From Geobacter sp. UBA6802 (GTDB lineage: Bacteria > Desulfobacterota > Desulfuromonadia > Geobacterales > Pseudopelobacteraceae): a stretch of 6,281 nucleotides of DNA. This document shows, piece by piece, positions 1-5,180 of this stretch. The first letter of the stretch is position 1; every line of letters begins with the position of its first letter. Below the pieces are notes generated by a model. That model was not told the DNA's origin. It searched no databases and saw only the letters and a program-made list of their open reading frames with translations. The DNA is taken from assembly GCA_002452325.1 (NCBI GenBank), contig DKFG01000251.1:603-6883 (forward strand). The letters run 5' to 3'. A program made the translations under genes and the position numbers.

Positions 1-374
1 CCATCCAGCTGGGTGCCGCCTCATCCCAGAAGGTCATTGACAGCCTTGAGGATTCAACGCTTCTGATTGTCACCAGCTCCCGTGACGAGCTGATTGTAAC
101 CGCTTCATCACTGCACCATATCCCTGAATTCAGGGCGCGACTTGCCGGGCTGATCGTGGCTGGCCACGCCCCGATGTCAAACATAACCGAACGAATCCTG
201 GTAGACAGTAACATTCCCTACATCAGAATCCAGGAGACTACTTCAGAAGTCTACTACCGGCTGCGTGAACATGTTTCCAAGATCGGGCCAGATGATATAG
301 AAAAGATTGAACTAATTCACGCAATTGCCGAAAAGTACCTTAACTTCGATGCCATAGATGCCGTATTGGACTGA
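1..374 (+). CDS. C-terminal part of a DRTGG-domain protein (BioD-like/phosphotransacetylase-like ATPase family), 5' end outside window
   Basis: The reading frame is open from the left edge (first full codon at 3) to TGA at 372-374, giving 123 visible residues; the start lies upstream. The segment reads as alternating strands and helices: LLIVTSSRDELIVTA, then LAGLIVAGHAP, then IPYIRIQETTSEVYYRL, then a closing helix DIEKIELIHAIAEKYLNFD. This is the layout I know for the DRTGG domain, found between the BioD-like P-loop domain and the catalytic domain of long phosphotransacetylases, and at the end of stand-alone BioD-like proteins. Because the protein stops just after this domain, no phosphotransacetylase catalytic domain follows. 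The family is thought to sense or bind a nucleotide, but no reaction can be assigned here. The literal DRTGG residues are not present, so the call rests on overall pattern. Base composition appears more AT-rich than in motA or gyrA. It runs in the same direction as flbD but is separated from it by a candidate promoter, so it is probably a separate unit. Confidence 0.72.
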   Translation, partial: IQLGAASSQKVIDSLEDSTLLIVTSSRDELIVTASSLHHIPEFRARLAGLIVAGHAPMSNITERILVDSNIPYIRIQETTSEVYYRLREHVSKIGPDDIEKIELIHAIAEKYLNFDAIDAVLD

Positions 375-411
375 TTGCGCACCCCTTAATCATCCAAGCG
401 ACTGAAAATGC

Positions 412-439
412 TTGACCTTCTTGCGTTGTTTGCTACTGT
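412..439 (+). promoter_or_regulatory. Candidate sigma-70 promoter for the flbD-motA-motB operon
   Basis: TTGACC at 412-417 matches five of six bases of the -35 consensus. After a 16-base spacer, TACTGT at 434-439 matches the -10 in three of six positions and is preceded by TGC, the extended -10 signature. Transcription would begin near 446, giving a leader of under 20 bases before flbD. I saw no convincing sigma-54 (TGGCAC-N5-TTGC) or sigma-28 element in the 88-base gap, although these are common for flagellar genes. The -10 is weak, so this is a prediction only. Confidence 0.4.
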
Positions 440-446
440 TAGCAAA
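429..446. repeat. Inverted repeat overlapping the flbD -10 region (possible operator)
   Basis: The arms TTTGCTA (429-435) and TAGCAAA (440-446) are perfect 7-base complements around a CTGT centre. The repeat covers the proposed extended -10 and the likely transcription start of the flbD operon, where a repressor would act. It could also form a short hairpin at the very 5' end of the leader. It is AT-rich and not followed by a T tract, so a terminator is unlikely. Confidence 0.45.
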
Positions 447-452
447 AATTTC

Positions 453-457
453 TGAGG
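453..457 (+). promoter_or_regulatory. Ribosome binding site of flbD
   Basis: TGAGG lies 5 bases before ATG 463. It supports that start over an upstream in-frame TTG at 412, which would add 17 residues unlike FlbD and coincides with the predicted -35 box. Confidence 0.55.
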
Positions 458-462
458 CTTCC

Positions 463-786
463 ATGATTCTGGTCACCCGGCTTGACCGACAATCCATGCT
501 CCTGAATCCTGATCATATCATCAGCATTGAAGAGACACCTGATACGGTCGTTACCCTGTTCAACGGTAATCACGTCCTGGTACGGGAGCCTGCCCAGGTG
601 CTGCTGAACCGTATTATTGCCTTCAGATCCGTTCTTCTGCGACGTTCTGCCTCGGTACCCTCCGGCCGCTCATACCTCAGACGCCGACGCAACCTGCAGT
701 ATCAACAGGCAGCACACCGTTCATCACCGCTCATATTGGCAAACGGCTCAGCACAACAGAAGCCGCTACACCGTCAGGACATCTGA
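463..786 (+). CDS. flbD: FlbD-family flagellar protein with a long Arg-rich C-terminal tail
   Basis: The product has 107 residues from ATG 463. Residues 1 to about 57 match the FlbD family (Pfam FlbD) well: VTRL near the N-terminus, NPDHIISIEETPDTVVTL at 15-32, then NG and a closing helix VLLNRIIAFR. FlbD proteins are small (roughly 60-90 residues), are encoded within flagellar clusters and often sit directly before motA; their molecular role is poorly defined. The core ends where the family normally ends, but the frame continues for about 50 residues rich in Arg, Ser and Gln, including RRRR at 73-76. That tail resembles nothing I recognise and may be a genuine extension or the result of a frameshift. 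All three forward frames stay open across about 617-786, so openness does not decide it. The stop is 3 bases before motA, which indicates co-transcription and probably translational coupling. Confidence 0.82.
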   Translation: MILVTRLDRQSMLLNPDHIISIEETPDTVVTLFNGNHVLVREPAQVLLNRIIAFRSVLLRRSASVPSGRSYLRRRRNLQYQQAAHRSSPLILANGSAQQKPLHRQDI

Positions 787-789
787 TCT

Positions 790-1539
790 ATGGATTTAGC
801 AACAATAATCGGTCTGGTACTGGGTTTTAGTGCTGTTTTCGGCGGCGCTGTACTGGAAGGGGTACACTTAAGTGCTCTGATGGCCCCTACAGCCGCACTG
901 ATCGTGCTTGGCGGTACCTTTGGCGCGGTATTCATCTCCTTTCCGCTCAAGGCCTGCATCAAGGCGTTCAAGGATGCCAAGATCTGTTTTCTGCCCCCAA
1001 AAGTTGATCCGGAAGAGGTGGTTAAGGATATCATCGGCTATGCAACCAAGGCCCGCAGAAATGGTCTGATCTCCCTGGAGCAGGAGGCCCAGAACGCCAG
1101 TGATCCGTTCATAAAAAAAGGAATCTCACTGGTGGTGGACGGTATTGATCCGCAGAAGCTGCGCGAAACCCTTGAGGCCGAAATCATGGCCTATGAAGAC
1201 CACCAGAAGCACTCAGTTGAATTTTACGAAGCAGCCGGCGGCTACGCCCCCACCATCGGCATCATCGGCGCCGTGCTCGGTCTGATTCACGTGATGGGTA
1301 ACCTGTCCGACACCTCCAAGCTGGGGGCCGGTATTGCTACCGCCTTTGTTGCCACCATCTATGGCCTGCTGACCGCCAACATCATCTGCCTGCCCATGGG
1401 TGCCAAAATCAAGGTCCGGATGAAGGAAGAGGTGTTGCGCCGGGTCATGATCGTAGAAGGGCTGATTGCCATCCAGAACGGTGAAAACCCTCACTTTATC
1501 GAGCAGAAGCTGAAGGCCTTTGCCGGTGAAGAACACTAA
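790..1539 (+). CDS. motA: Flagellar motor stator protein MotA
   Basis: MotA assembles with MotB into the inner-membrane stator that uses the ion gradient to turn the flagellar rotor. The 249-residue length is typical of the short MotA type. Hydrophobic segments lie at about 4-22 and 30-51 (TM1, TM2), 151-170 (TM3) and 178-202 (TM4), with the large cytoplasmic loop between TM2 and TM3. The loop carries the RRNGLISLE motif (R89/R90 and E97), matching the charged residues of Escherichia coli MotA (R90, E98) that contact the rotor protein FliG. The conserved channel prolines are present: P154 in GYAPTIG and P202 in IICLP. The start ATG 790 follows AGGA (776-779) at 10 bases. It lies 3 bases after flbD and 11 bases before motB, in one operon. 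Whether the unit carries H+ or Na+ cannot be told from this sequence alone. Confidence 0.96.
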   Translation: MDLATIIGLVLGFSAVFGGAVLEGVHLSALMAPTAALIVLGGTFGAVFISFPLKACIKAFKDAKICFLPPKVDPEEVVKDIIGYATKARRNGLISLEQEAQNASDPFIKKGISLVVDGIDPQKLRETLEAEIMAYEDHQKHSVEFYEAAGGYAPTIGIIGAVLGLIHVMGNLSDTSKLGAGIATAFVATIYGLLTANIICLPMGAKIKVRMKEEVLRRVMIVEGLIAIQNGENPHFIEQKLKAFAGEEH

Positions 1540-1550
1540 GGGGCTGCTGC

Positions 1551-2366
1551 GTGGCACTGAAAAAAGAGCCGGAAAAGCATGCCAATCATGAACGCTGGCT
1601 CGTTTCATATGCCGACTTCATTACCCTGCTGTTTGCTGTGTTCGTGGTCTTATACGCAATGGGGCAAACCGATAAGCAGAAGGCCGAAGAGGTTATGGCC
1701 TCGCTGCGCGACTCCTTCGGCTATTCCACCATGGCCGCTGCAGGGCAGAAAGGTGTCCTGCCGTTTCAGGACATCAAGCCGATACCGGCCATCAAGCCCG
1801 AAATGGCGGTTATCCCGATGATCAGCAAGATGCCGCCGGCCGGTCCCCGGCAAGGAGGGATGGACAAAGGACGCGGCAAAGGTAAGGCAGAAGAGAAGGA
1901 GTTTAAAGAGATTCAGTCTGCCATTGAGGCTTACCTGATCAAGCATGGCGCCCAGAACAAGGTCACGATCGGCATCACCCGCCGCGGTCTGGTGGTCAGC
2001 CTGAAAGAAGCCGGTTTCTTTGATTCAGGCTCTGCAGTAATCAAACGTAACGGCTATGAACTGCTGAACACAATCATAGAGGCCATGACCCAGTATTCCA
2101 ACCCGTTGCGGGTTGAAGGGCATACCGACAATGTGCCGATCAGCACCCCATTGTTCCCGTCCAACTGGGAACTGTCCGTGTCGCGTGCAGCCAATGTGCT
2201 CCGCTATATCCAGAACACCTTTGACGTTGACCCAAAAAATCTTTCAGCAACCGGTTACGGCGAGTACCGGCCTGCAGCCGAAAACAGCACCCCTGACGGC
2301 CGCGCAAAGAATCGTCGGGTAGACCTGGTTCTACTCTCCGGCGAAACCGAATCAACCGAACCCTGA
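1551..2366 (+). CDS. motB: Flagellar motor stator protein MotB (OmpA-like peptidoglycan-binding)
   Basis: MotB is the ion-carrying stator partner of MotA and anchors the unit to the cell wall. The 271-residue protein has a short cytoplasmic N-terminus, one membrane helix at about 17-37 (WLVSYADFITLLFAVFVVLY) with D22 in the place of E. coli D32, the essential ion-binding aspartate, then a plug/linker region at about 40-125 rich in Pro, Gly, Lys and Met. An OmpA-like domain follows at about 135-262, with GHTDN (190-194), WELSVSRA (206-213) and NRRVDLVLL (254-262); D193 and R212 correspond to the diaminopimelate-contacting Asp and Arg of OmpA-like domains. The start is GTG 1551, supported by AAGGGG (1538-1543) at 7 bases, which overlaps the motA stop. 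The family match begins right at this start. No fliL or other flagellar gene follows, so the motor operon ends here. Confidence 0.96.
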   Translation: MALKKEPEKHANHERWLVSYADFITLLFAVFVVLYAMGQTDKQKAEEVMASLRDSFGYSTMAAAGQKGVLPFQDIKPIPAIKPEMAVIPMISKMPPAGPRQGGMDKGRGKGKAEEKEFKEIQSAIEAYLIKHGAQNKVTIGITRRGLVVSLKEAGFFDSGSAVIKRNGYELLNTIIEAMTQYSNPLRVEGHTDNVPISTPLFPSNWELSVSRAANVLRYIQNTFDVDPKNLSATGYGEYRPAAENSTPDGRAKNRRVDLVLLSGETESTEP

Positions 2367-2368
2367 CA

Positions 2369-2388
2369 CAGCTTTTTCTCAAAAGCTG
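2369..2388 (+). terminator. Stem-loop just after motB, possible weak terminator
   Basis: CAGCTTTT (2369-2376) and AAAAGCTG (2381-2388) are perfect 8-base complements with a 4-base TCTC loop, starting 3 bases after the motB stop. No T tract follows on either strand, so it is not a textbook intrinsic terminator. It may instead protect the 3' end of the motor transcript or act with a factor. Position is the main argument for a role. Confidence 0.35.
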
Positions 2389-2420
2389 ATCGCCTCAAAC
2401 CCCAAAACGACATTTCCTGT

Positions 2421-2437
2421 CATAGCACTGTGCTATG
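2421..2437. repeat. Perfect 17-base palindrome upstream of the small ORF (possible operator)
   Basis: CATAGCAC (2421-2428) and GTGCTATG (2430-2437) are exact complements around one T at 2429. An odd-centred dyad of 8-base arms is a common form for a dimeric repressor site. The right arm overlaps a possible extended -10 (TGCTATGGT, 2431-2439) for the downstream gene. The stem could also form in RNA, but a 1-base loop is too tight without opening pairs, and no T tract follows, so a DNA operator is more likely than a terminator. Confidence 0.45.
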
Positions 2438-2439
2438 GT
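2431..2439 (+). promoter_or_regulatory. Possible extended -10 promoter element for the small ORF
   Basis: TGC followed by TATGGT (2434-2439) fits an extended -10, with four of six matches to TATAAT. No good -35 lies at the usual distance: the 17-base spacer position is CATTTC at 2411-2416. Transcription would start near 2446, just before the strong ribosome binding site. The proposal is weak and rests on placement. Confidence 0.25.
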
Positions 2440-2453
2440 CTTCTCATTCAATC

Positions 2454-2460
2454 AGGAGGA
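2454..2460 (+). promoter_or_regulatory. Strong ribosome binding site of the small ORF
   Basis: AGGAGGA lies 5 bases before ATG 2466, the best Shine-Dalgarno match I noticed in the window. It fixes the start at 2466 rather than at the earlier in-frame TTG or CTG codons and is the main support that the short frame is translated. Confidence 0.65.
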
Positions 2461-2465
2461 CGACT

Positions 2466-2678
2466 ATGGAACCAATGGTGCTGTTTGGCGGGATGATACT
2501 AACGGCAGGGACGATCTGGACGGTGCGTGATCTGCTGGAAGACCGGGAGCTGCTGACTGCAGCAGACCGGCTGCAGTGGAAAAAACGGCTTACACAGGCT
2601 TATTCGGCCTTCAAGTCACGAGACATCAACTCAAGAACCGCTTTTCGGGCCGGTTTGTCGCAGTACAAAATATCATAA
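2466..2678 (+). CDS. Small putative single-pass membrane protein, function unknown
   Basis: The product has 70 residues and I do not recognise it. Residues 3-20 are hydrophobic with small residues (MVLFGGMILTAGTIWTV), consistent with one membrane helix or an anchor. The rest is charged and probably helical: an acidic stretch (RDLLEDRELL, about 23-32), then a basic one with WKKRL and several Arg and Lys toward the C-terminus. The start is set by AGGAGGA 5 bases upstream. The gene stands alone after motB, with its own possible promoter and a palindrome, so it need not belong to the motor operon. Its last 79 bases overlap the 3' end of gpsA in convergent orientation. Real translation is likely from the ribosome site but unproven; the overlap means its C-terminal sequence is constrained by gpsA. 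Confidence 0.6.
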   Translation: MEPMVLFGGMILTAGTIWTVRDLLEDRELLTAADRLQWKKRLTQAYSAFKSRDINSRTAFRAGLSQYKIS

Positions 2679-3595
2679 ACCTTATGGGTGATCGGCATCT
2701 CAACCCCAAGACGCTGGGCCAGGGCATGAACTGATTCGGCTGACTTGACCCCTTCTGCCACCATCCGCATCTCGGCCATGATCGCTGTCAGGGTCTGGCC
2801 CTGGCCCAGTTTAACACCCACGGTACGGTTGCGGGAAAGATCACCGGTGCAGGTCAGCACCAGATCTCCCATACCGGCCAATCCGGCAAAGGTGGTATCC
2901 AGAGCACCCATGGCTCGCCCCAGACGCCTGATCTCGGCCAGACCACGGGTAATCAGCGCTGCACGGGTGTTGTGGCCAAAACCAAGTCCGTCGGCAATAC
3001 CGGCCGCTATGGCGATAACATTCTTGACTGCTCCGCCCAGTTCTACACCAATGGTATCCTCACTGGTGTAGACCCTGAATTCGGAGCTGCTGAAGGCGGT
3101 CTGTACCTGGCAGGCAGCGGCCTGGCTGGCAGAGCCGGCCACAATTAATGACGGCAAACCCAGTGCCACTTCTCTGGCAAAGGTCGGGCCTGAGAGCACC
3201 ACAAAGCGCTGCAGGGCTGCATCGCCCAGCACCTGACCGAAGATCTGTGAGACCGTACAGAGCGTACCCAGCTCGATCCCCTTTGAGGCGCTGACCAACG
3301 GGGAATGTGGCATCAGCGACGGCGCCAGCTGTTCAAGAACTGACCGTGTCACCTGGGTCGGGGTCACTAGCACCATCAGATCCGCATCAGCTCCCGCCTC
3401 GGCAAGATCGCCGGTATACTGCAGGTCAGGGTGCAGCTGTATATCAGGCAAAAACAGATGGTTGACTCCGGTATTGCGCAAGCTGCTCAGCAGCTCCGGT
3501 TCGTAAACCCACAGCACGGTTGCATGCCCGTTTGCCGCTGCACGATGTGCCAGCGCCGTACCCCAGCTGCCTGCTCCGATCACCCCGATCTTCAT
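2600..3595 (-). CDS. gpsA: Glycerol-3-phosphate dehydrogenase [NAD(P)+]
   Basis: This cytoplasmic enzyme reduces dihydroxyacetone phosphate to sn-glycerol 3-phosphate, the backbone precursor of phospholipids. The 331 residues match the usual length of about 330-340. The N-terminal Rossmann fold carries GAGSWG at 7-12 in the nucleotide-binding loop, with further family motifs SASKGIE at 102-108 (K105) and VLSGPTFAREV at 133-143. The C-terminal helical domain has AVKNVIAIAAGI at 189-200 with the catalytic lysine K191, GHNTRAALI at 207-215 (N209, R211, substrate phosphate contacts), AGMGDLVLTCT at 240-250, and AEG at 280-282. All key residues are present. The ATG start overlaps the stop of the preceding HEAT gene as ATGA (3592-3595), the sign of translational coupling in the gyrA operon. 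The 3' end overlaps the small + strand gene by 79 bases, and I see no clear terminator downstream. Confidence 0.97.
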   Translation of the reverse strand: MKIGVIGAGSWGTALAHRAAANGHATVLWVYEPELLSSLRNTGVNHLFLPDIQLHPDLQYTGDLAEAGADADLMVLVTPTQVTRSVLEQLAPSLMPHSPLVSASKGIELGTLCTVSQIFGQVLGDAALQRFVVLSGPTFAREVALGLPSLIVAGSASQAAACQVQTAFSSSEFRVYTSEDTIGVELGGAVKNVIAIAAGIADGLGFGHNTRAALITRGLAEIRRLGRAMGALDTTFAGLAGMGDLVLTCTGDLSRNRTVGVKLGQGQTLTAIMAEMRMVAEGVKSAESVHALAQRLGVEMPITHKVYDILYCDKPARKAVLELMSRDLKAE

Positions 3596-5172
3596 TCCCA
3601 GTCATCCTCATCGTCAAAACTACGTGTGGCGCGAGGATCAATCCCTTCAGCCAAGGACTGACGCGCCATCTCGATACTGTCAAAGGCAAGCCGTCTGACA
3701 AAGGGATGCAGGTGCATGCCCGGCAGCATCCCGGCCAGGCTGAGACCCAGGGCCAGCACCCGCTGCACAGCTCGCTTGCTGCAGCCGATTTGCTGCATAC
3801 TGTCGGCGATCAGGAGCAGGCGGCGCAAAAGGGCCGGTTTGTCAGACTCCAGCAGCTCGGCGCAGAATCGCTCCAAAAGACGCTGCTGTACCGTTTCAGC
3901 TGCTTCATGCAGCGGCTGCTCTCCCAGCACTTCCCCCAGCTCATACACCACAGGATCGGTAAAAAGCCATCCCTCAAAAAACGGCTCATCAAGCAGCTCT
4001 TCACAGCCGGCAAGCAACGAGGCGATCCTGTCCAGGATACCGTCCAGCAGCGGTGCCGGAAATCCGGGCAGATAGGCAGCCGGTCGCAGGTCATATCCAC
4101 CAAACAGGTAACGGGAACCGTAAAAATCAGGCGGCAGGTAGAAGCCGCGTTCCAGGCTCTGCTGCAGTGCATCCTTCAGCAGGTTCAGGGCATAAGGCAG
4201 CTCAACCTGGAACATTCCCTCTTCCGCATTAACCTCATCCAGGTATTCGTCGTGGTCGCCGCGTTGCTCAAAACGGGCAGCCACGGCATGGCGTACGCCG
4301 TCCTGATCACCTACCTGCAGGATCAGGGCTGCCAGACTGCCGTCAACCAGCTCCCACGAAAACCAGATCGTCCGAATCCCGTAACAATCAATCGGACCGG
4401 CCTGGACGGTCAGAAACCGTGCCGGGGCAGCAAGCAAAGCAGGCAACGGCTCCGGCTGAGAGATACCCAGGAAGTTAAGACGCCGTATACTGCGCTGAAT
4501 CTTCTCCTCCAGACCGTCTACCGGCAGATGGACCAGCTCCTGCAGCACCGTCAGGCTGCACCCATGCCGCAGGGTACCCAGAGTCTCCACCGCTGCCCCG
4601 GCCATCTCGCTGAACTCGTAACAGGCTAACATGCGCAGGCAGGCTGCGGCCTCAGCCCCTTTCTCCGCAAAGCCCCCCAGACGGCGAATCAGCTGCAACC
4701 GCAACGTCTCATCAGCATCCAGAAAACGGTCCATCAGCCGGATCATCCCCCAGAACCCTTCCTGAAGGCAGTGTTCCAGCAGGTTGTTCAAGCTGGAAAC
4801 GCTCAGGTTGTCACGACTGAACGGGGGAACCGAGACATCAACACCGTAATCCTGCAGGATATTGAGCAGCGGCAGGCGCCCCTCTTCCGGCAGATCACGG
4901 CGCTGCATGGTAAGAGCCACCAGCTGATCCAGCCAGCCGGCAGCATCAAAGAAATCCAGCATACAGGTATAGCGGTACAGCCGTTCCTGATCCTGCTCCC
5001 TCCAGAGCCGCCTGACCAGAGGCGGCAGGGCGCGCCGCCCTGATTTCTGCAGGCGCCTTCCGATCCGTTCCAGCTGATCGCGGGTCAGCTGGTCCCTGGT
5101 CAGAAAATCAAGCAACCGTACAATCCGGCGCCGCTCACGATAACTGGTATCAACCTGCAACCTGTTTTCCAT
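3592..5172 (-). CDS. HEAT-like helical-repeat protein of unknown function, between gyrA and gpsA
   Basis: The product has 526 residues, with no signal peptide or membrane segment, so it is probably cytoplasmic. Residues about 10-235 look like stacked amphipathic helix pairs (for example LRLQLIRRLGGFAEKGAEAA then AACLRMLACYEFSEMAGAAV), the pattern of HEAT-type protein-interaction repeats. Residues about 250-360 differ: strand-rich, Trp- and Gly-containing (TIWFSWELVDGSLAALILQV, YGSRYLFGGYDLRP), so probably a separate globular domain. Residues about 370-510 return to helices, and the protein ends in an acidic tail, DDEDDWE. No catalytic motif is apparent. It starts 8 bases after gyrA and overlaps gpsA by 4 bases, so the three genes should be co-expressed. 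Its ribosome site is weak, which suggests coupling to gyrA translation. From memory, Geobacter genomes carry a similar protein at this place. A scaffold or regulatory role is plausible but unsupported. Confidence 0.85.
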   Translation of the reverse strand: MENRLQVDTSYRERRRIVRLLDFLTRDQLTRDQLERIGRRLQKSGRRALPPLVRRLWREQDQERLYRYTCMLDFFDAAGWLDQLVALTMQRRDLPEEGRLPLLNILQDYGVDVSVPPFSRDNLSVSSLNNLLEHCLQEGFWGMIRLMDRFLDADETLRLQLIRRLGGFAEKGAEAAACLRMLACYEFSEMAGAAVETLGTLRHGCSLTVLQELVHLPVDGLEEKIQRSIRRLNFLGISQPEPLPALLAAPARFLTVQAGPIDCYGIRTIWFSWELVDGSLAALILQVGDQDGVRHAVAARFEQRGDHDEYLDEVNAEEGMFQVELPYALNLLKDALQQSLERGFYLPPDFYGSRYLFGGYDLRPAAYLPGFPAPLLDGILDRIASLLAGCEELLDEPFFEGWLFTDPVVYELGEVLGEQPLHEAAETVQQRLLERFCAELLESDKPALLRRLLLIADSMQQIGCSKRAVQRVLALGLSLAGMLPGMHLHPFVRRLAFDSIEMARQSLAEGIDPRATRSFDDEDDWE

Positions 5173-5180
5173 CGGCTTGA

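Noticed and set aside
375..411. Sigma-54 promoter in the gap before flbD (TTGCGCAC region at about 375-382)
   Set aside because: The -24 GG and the -12 GC at the right spacing are missing; the following bases are CCCTTAATC.
412..462. TTG at 412 as an earlier start of flbD
   Set aside because: The extra 17 residues do not fit the family, whose N-terminus begins at the ATG (MILVTRL), and a ribosome site sits correctly before 463.
375..462. Riboswitch or other structured leader before flbD (for example a cyclic-di-GMP element, known in Geobacter)
   Set aside because: The gap is only 88 bases and the predicted start leaves under 20 bases of leader; I see no conserved riboswitch core.
774..1034. 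Open frame on the - strand opposite the start of motA
   Set aside because: It is antisense to well-conserved MotA coding sequence, has no ribosome site I can support and shows low-complexity Ser/Thr/Pro composition.
2550..2565. CTGCTG-ACTG-CAGCAG inverted repeat within the small gene
   Set aside because: It is a short GC-rich dyad made of common Leu/Ala codons inside coding sequence, with no T tract on either strand.
2577..2602. T6 run on the - strand just after gpsA as an intrinsic terminator
   Set aside because: The sequence before the T run offers at best a 4-base stem (AGGC/GCCT) separated from the run by further bases, so a functional hairpin is not supported.
3520..4629. Long open frame of 369 codons on the + strand opposite the HEAT gene
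   Set aside because: It lies wholly antisense to the HEAT gene and the gpsA start, its translation is Gln/Arg/Pro-rich without domain pattern, and the - strand frame has clear operon junctions and protein-like helices.
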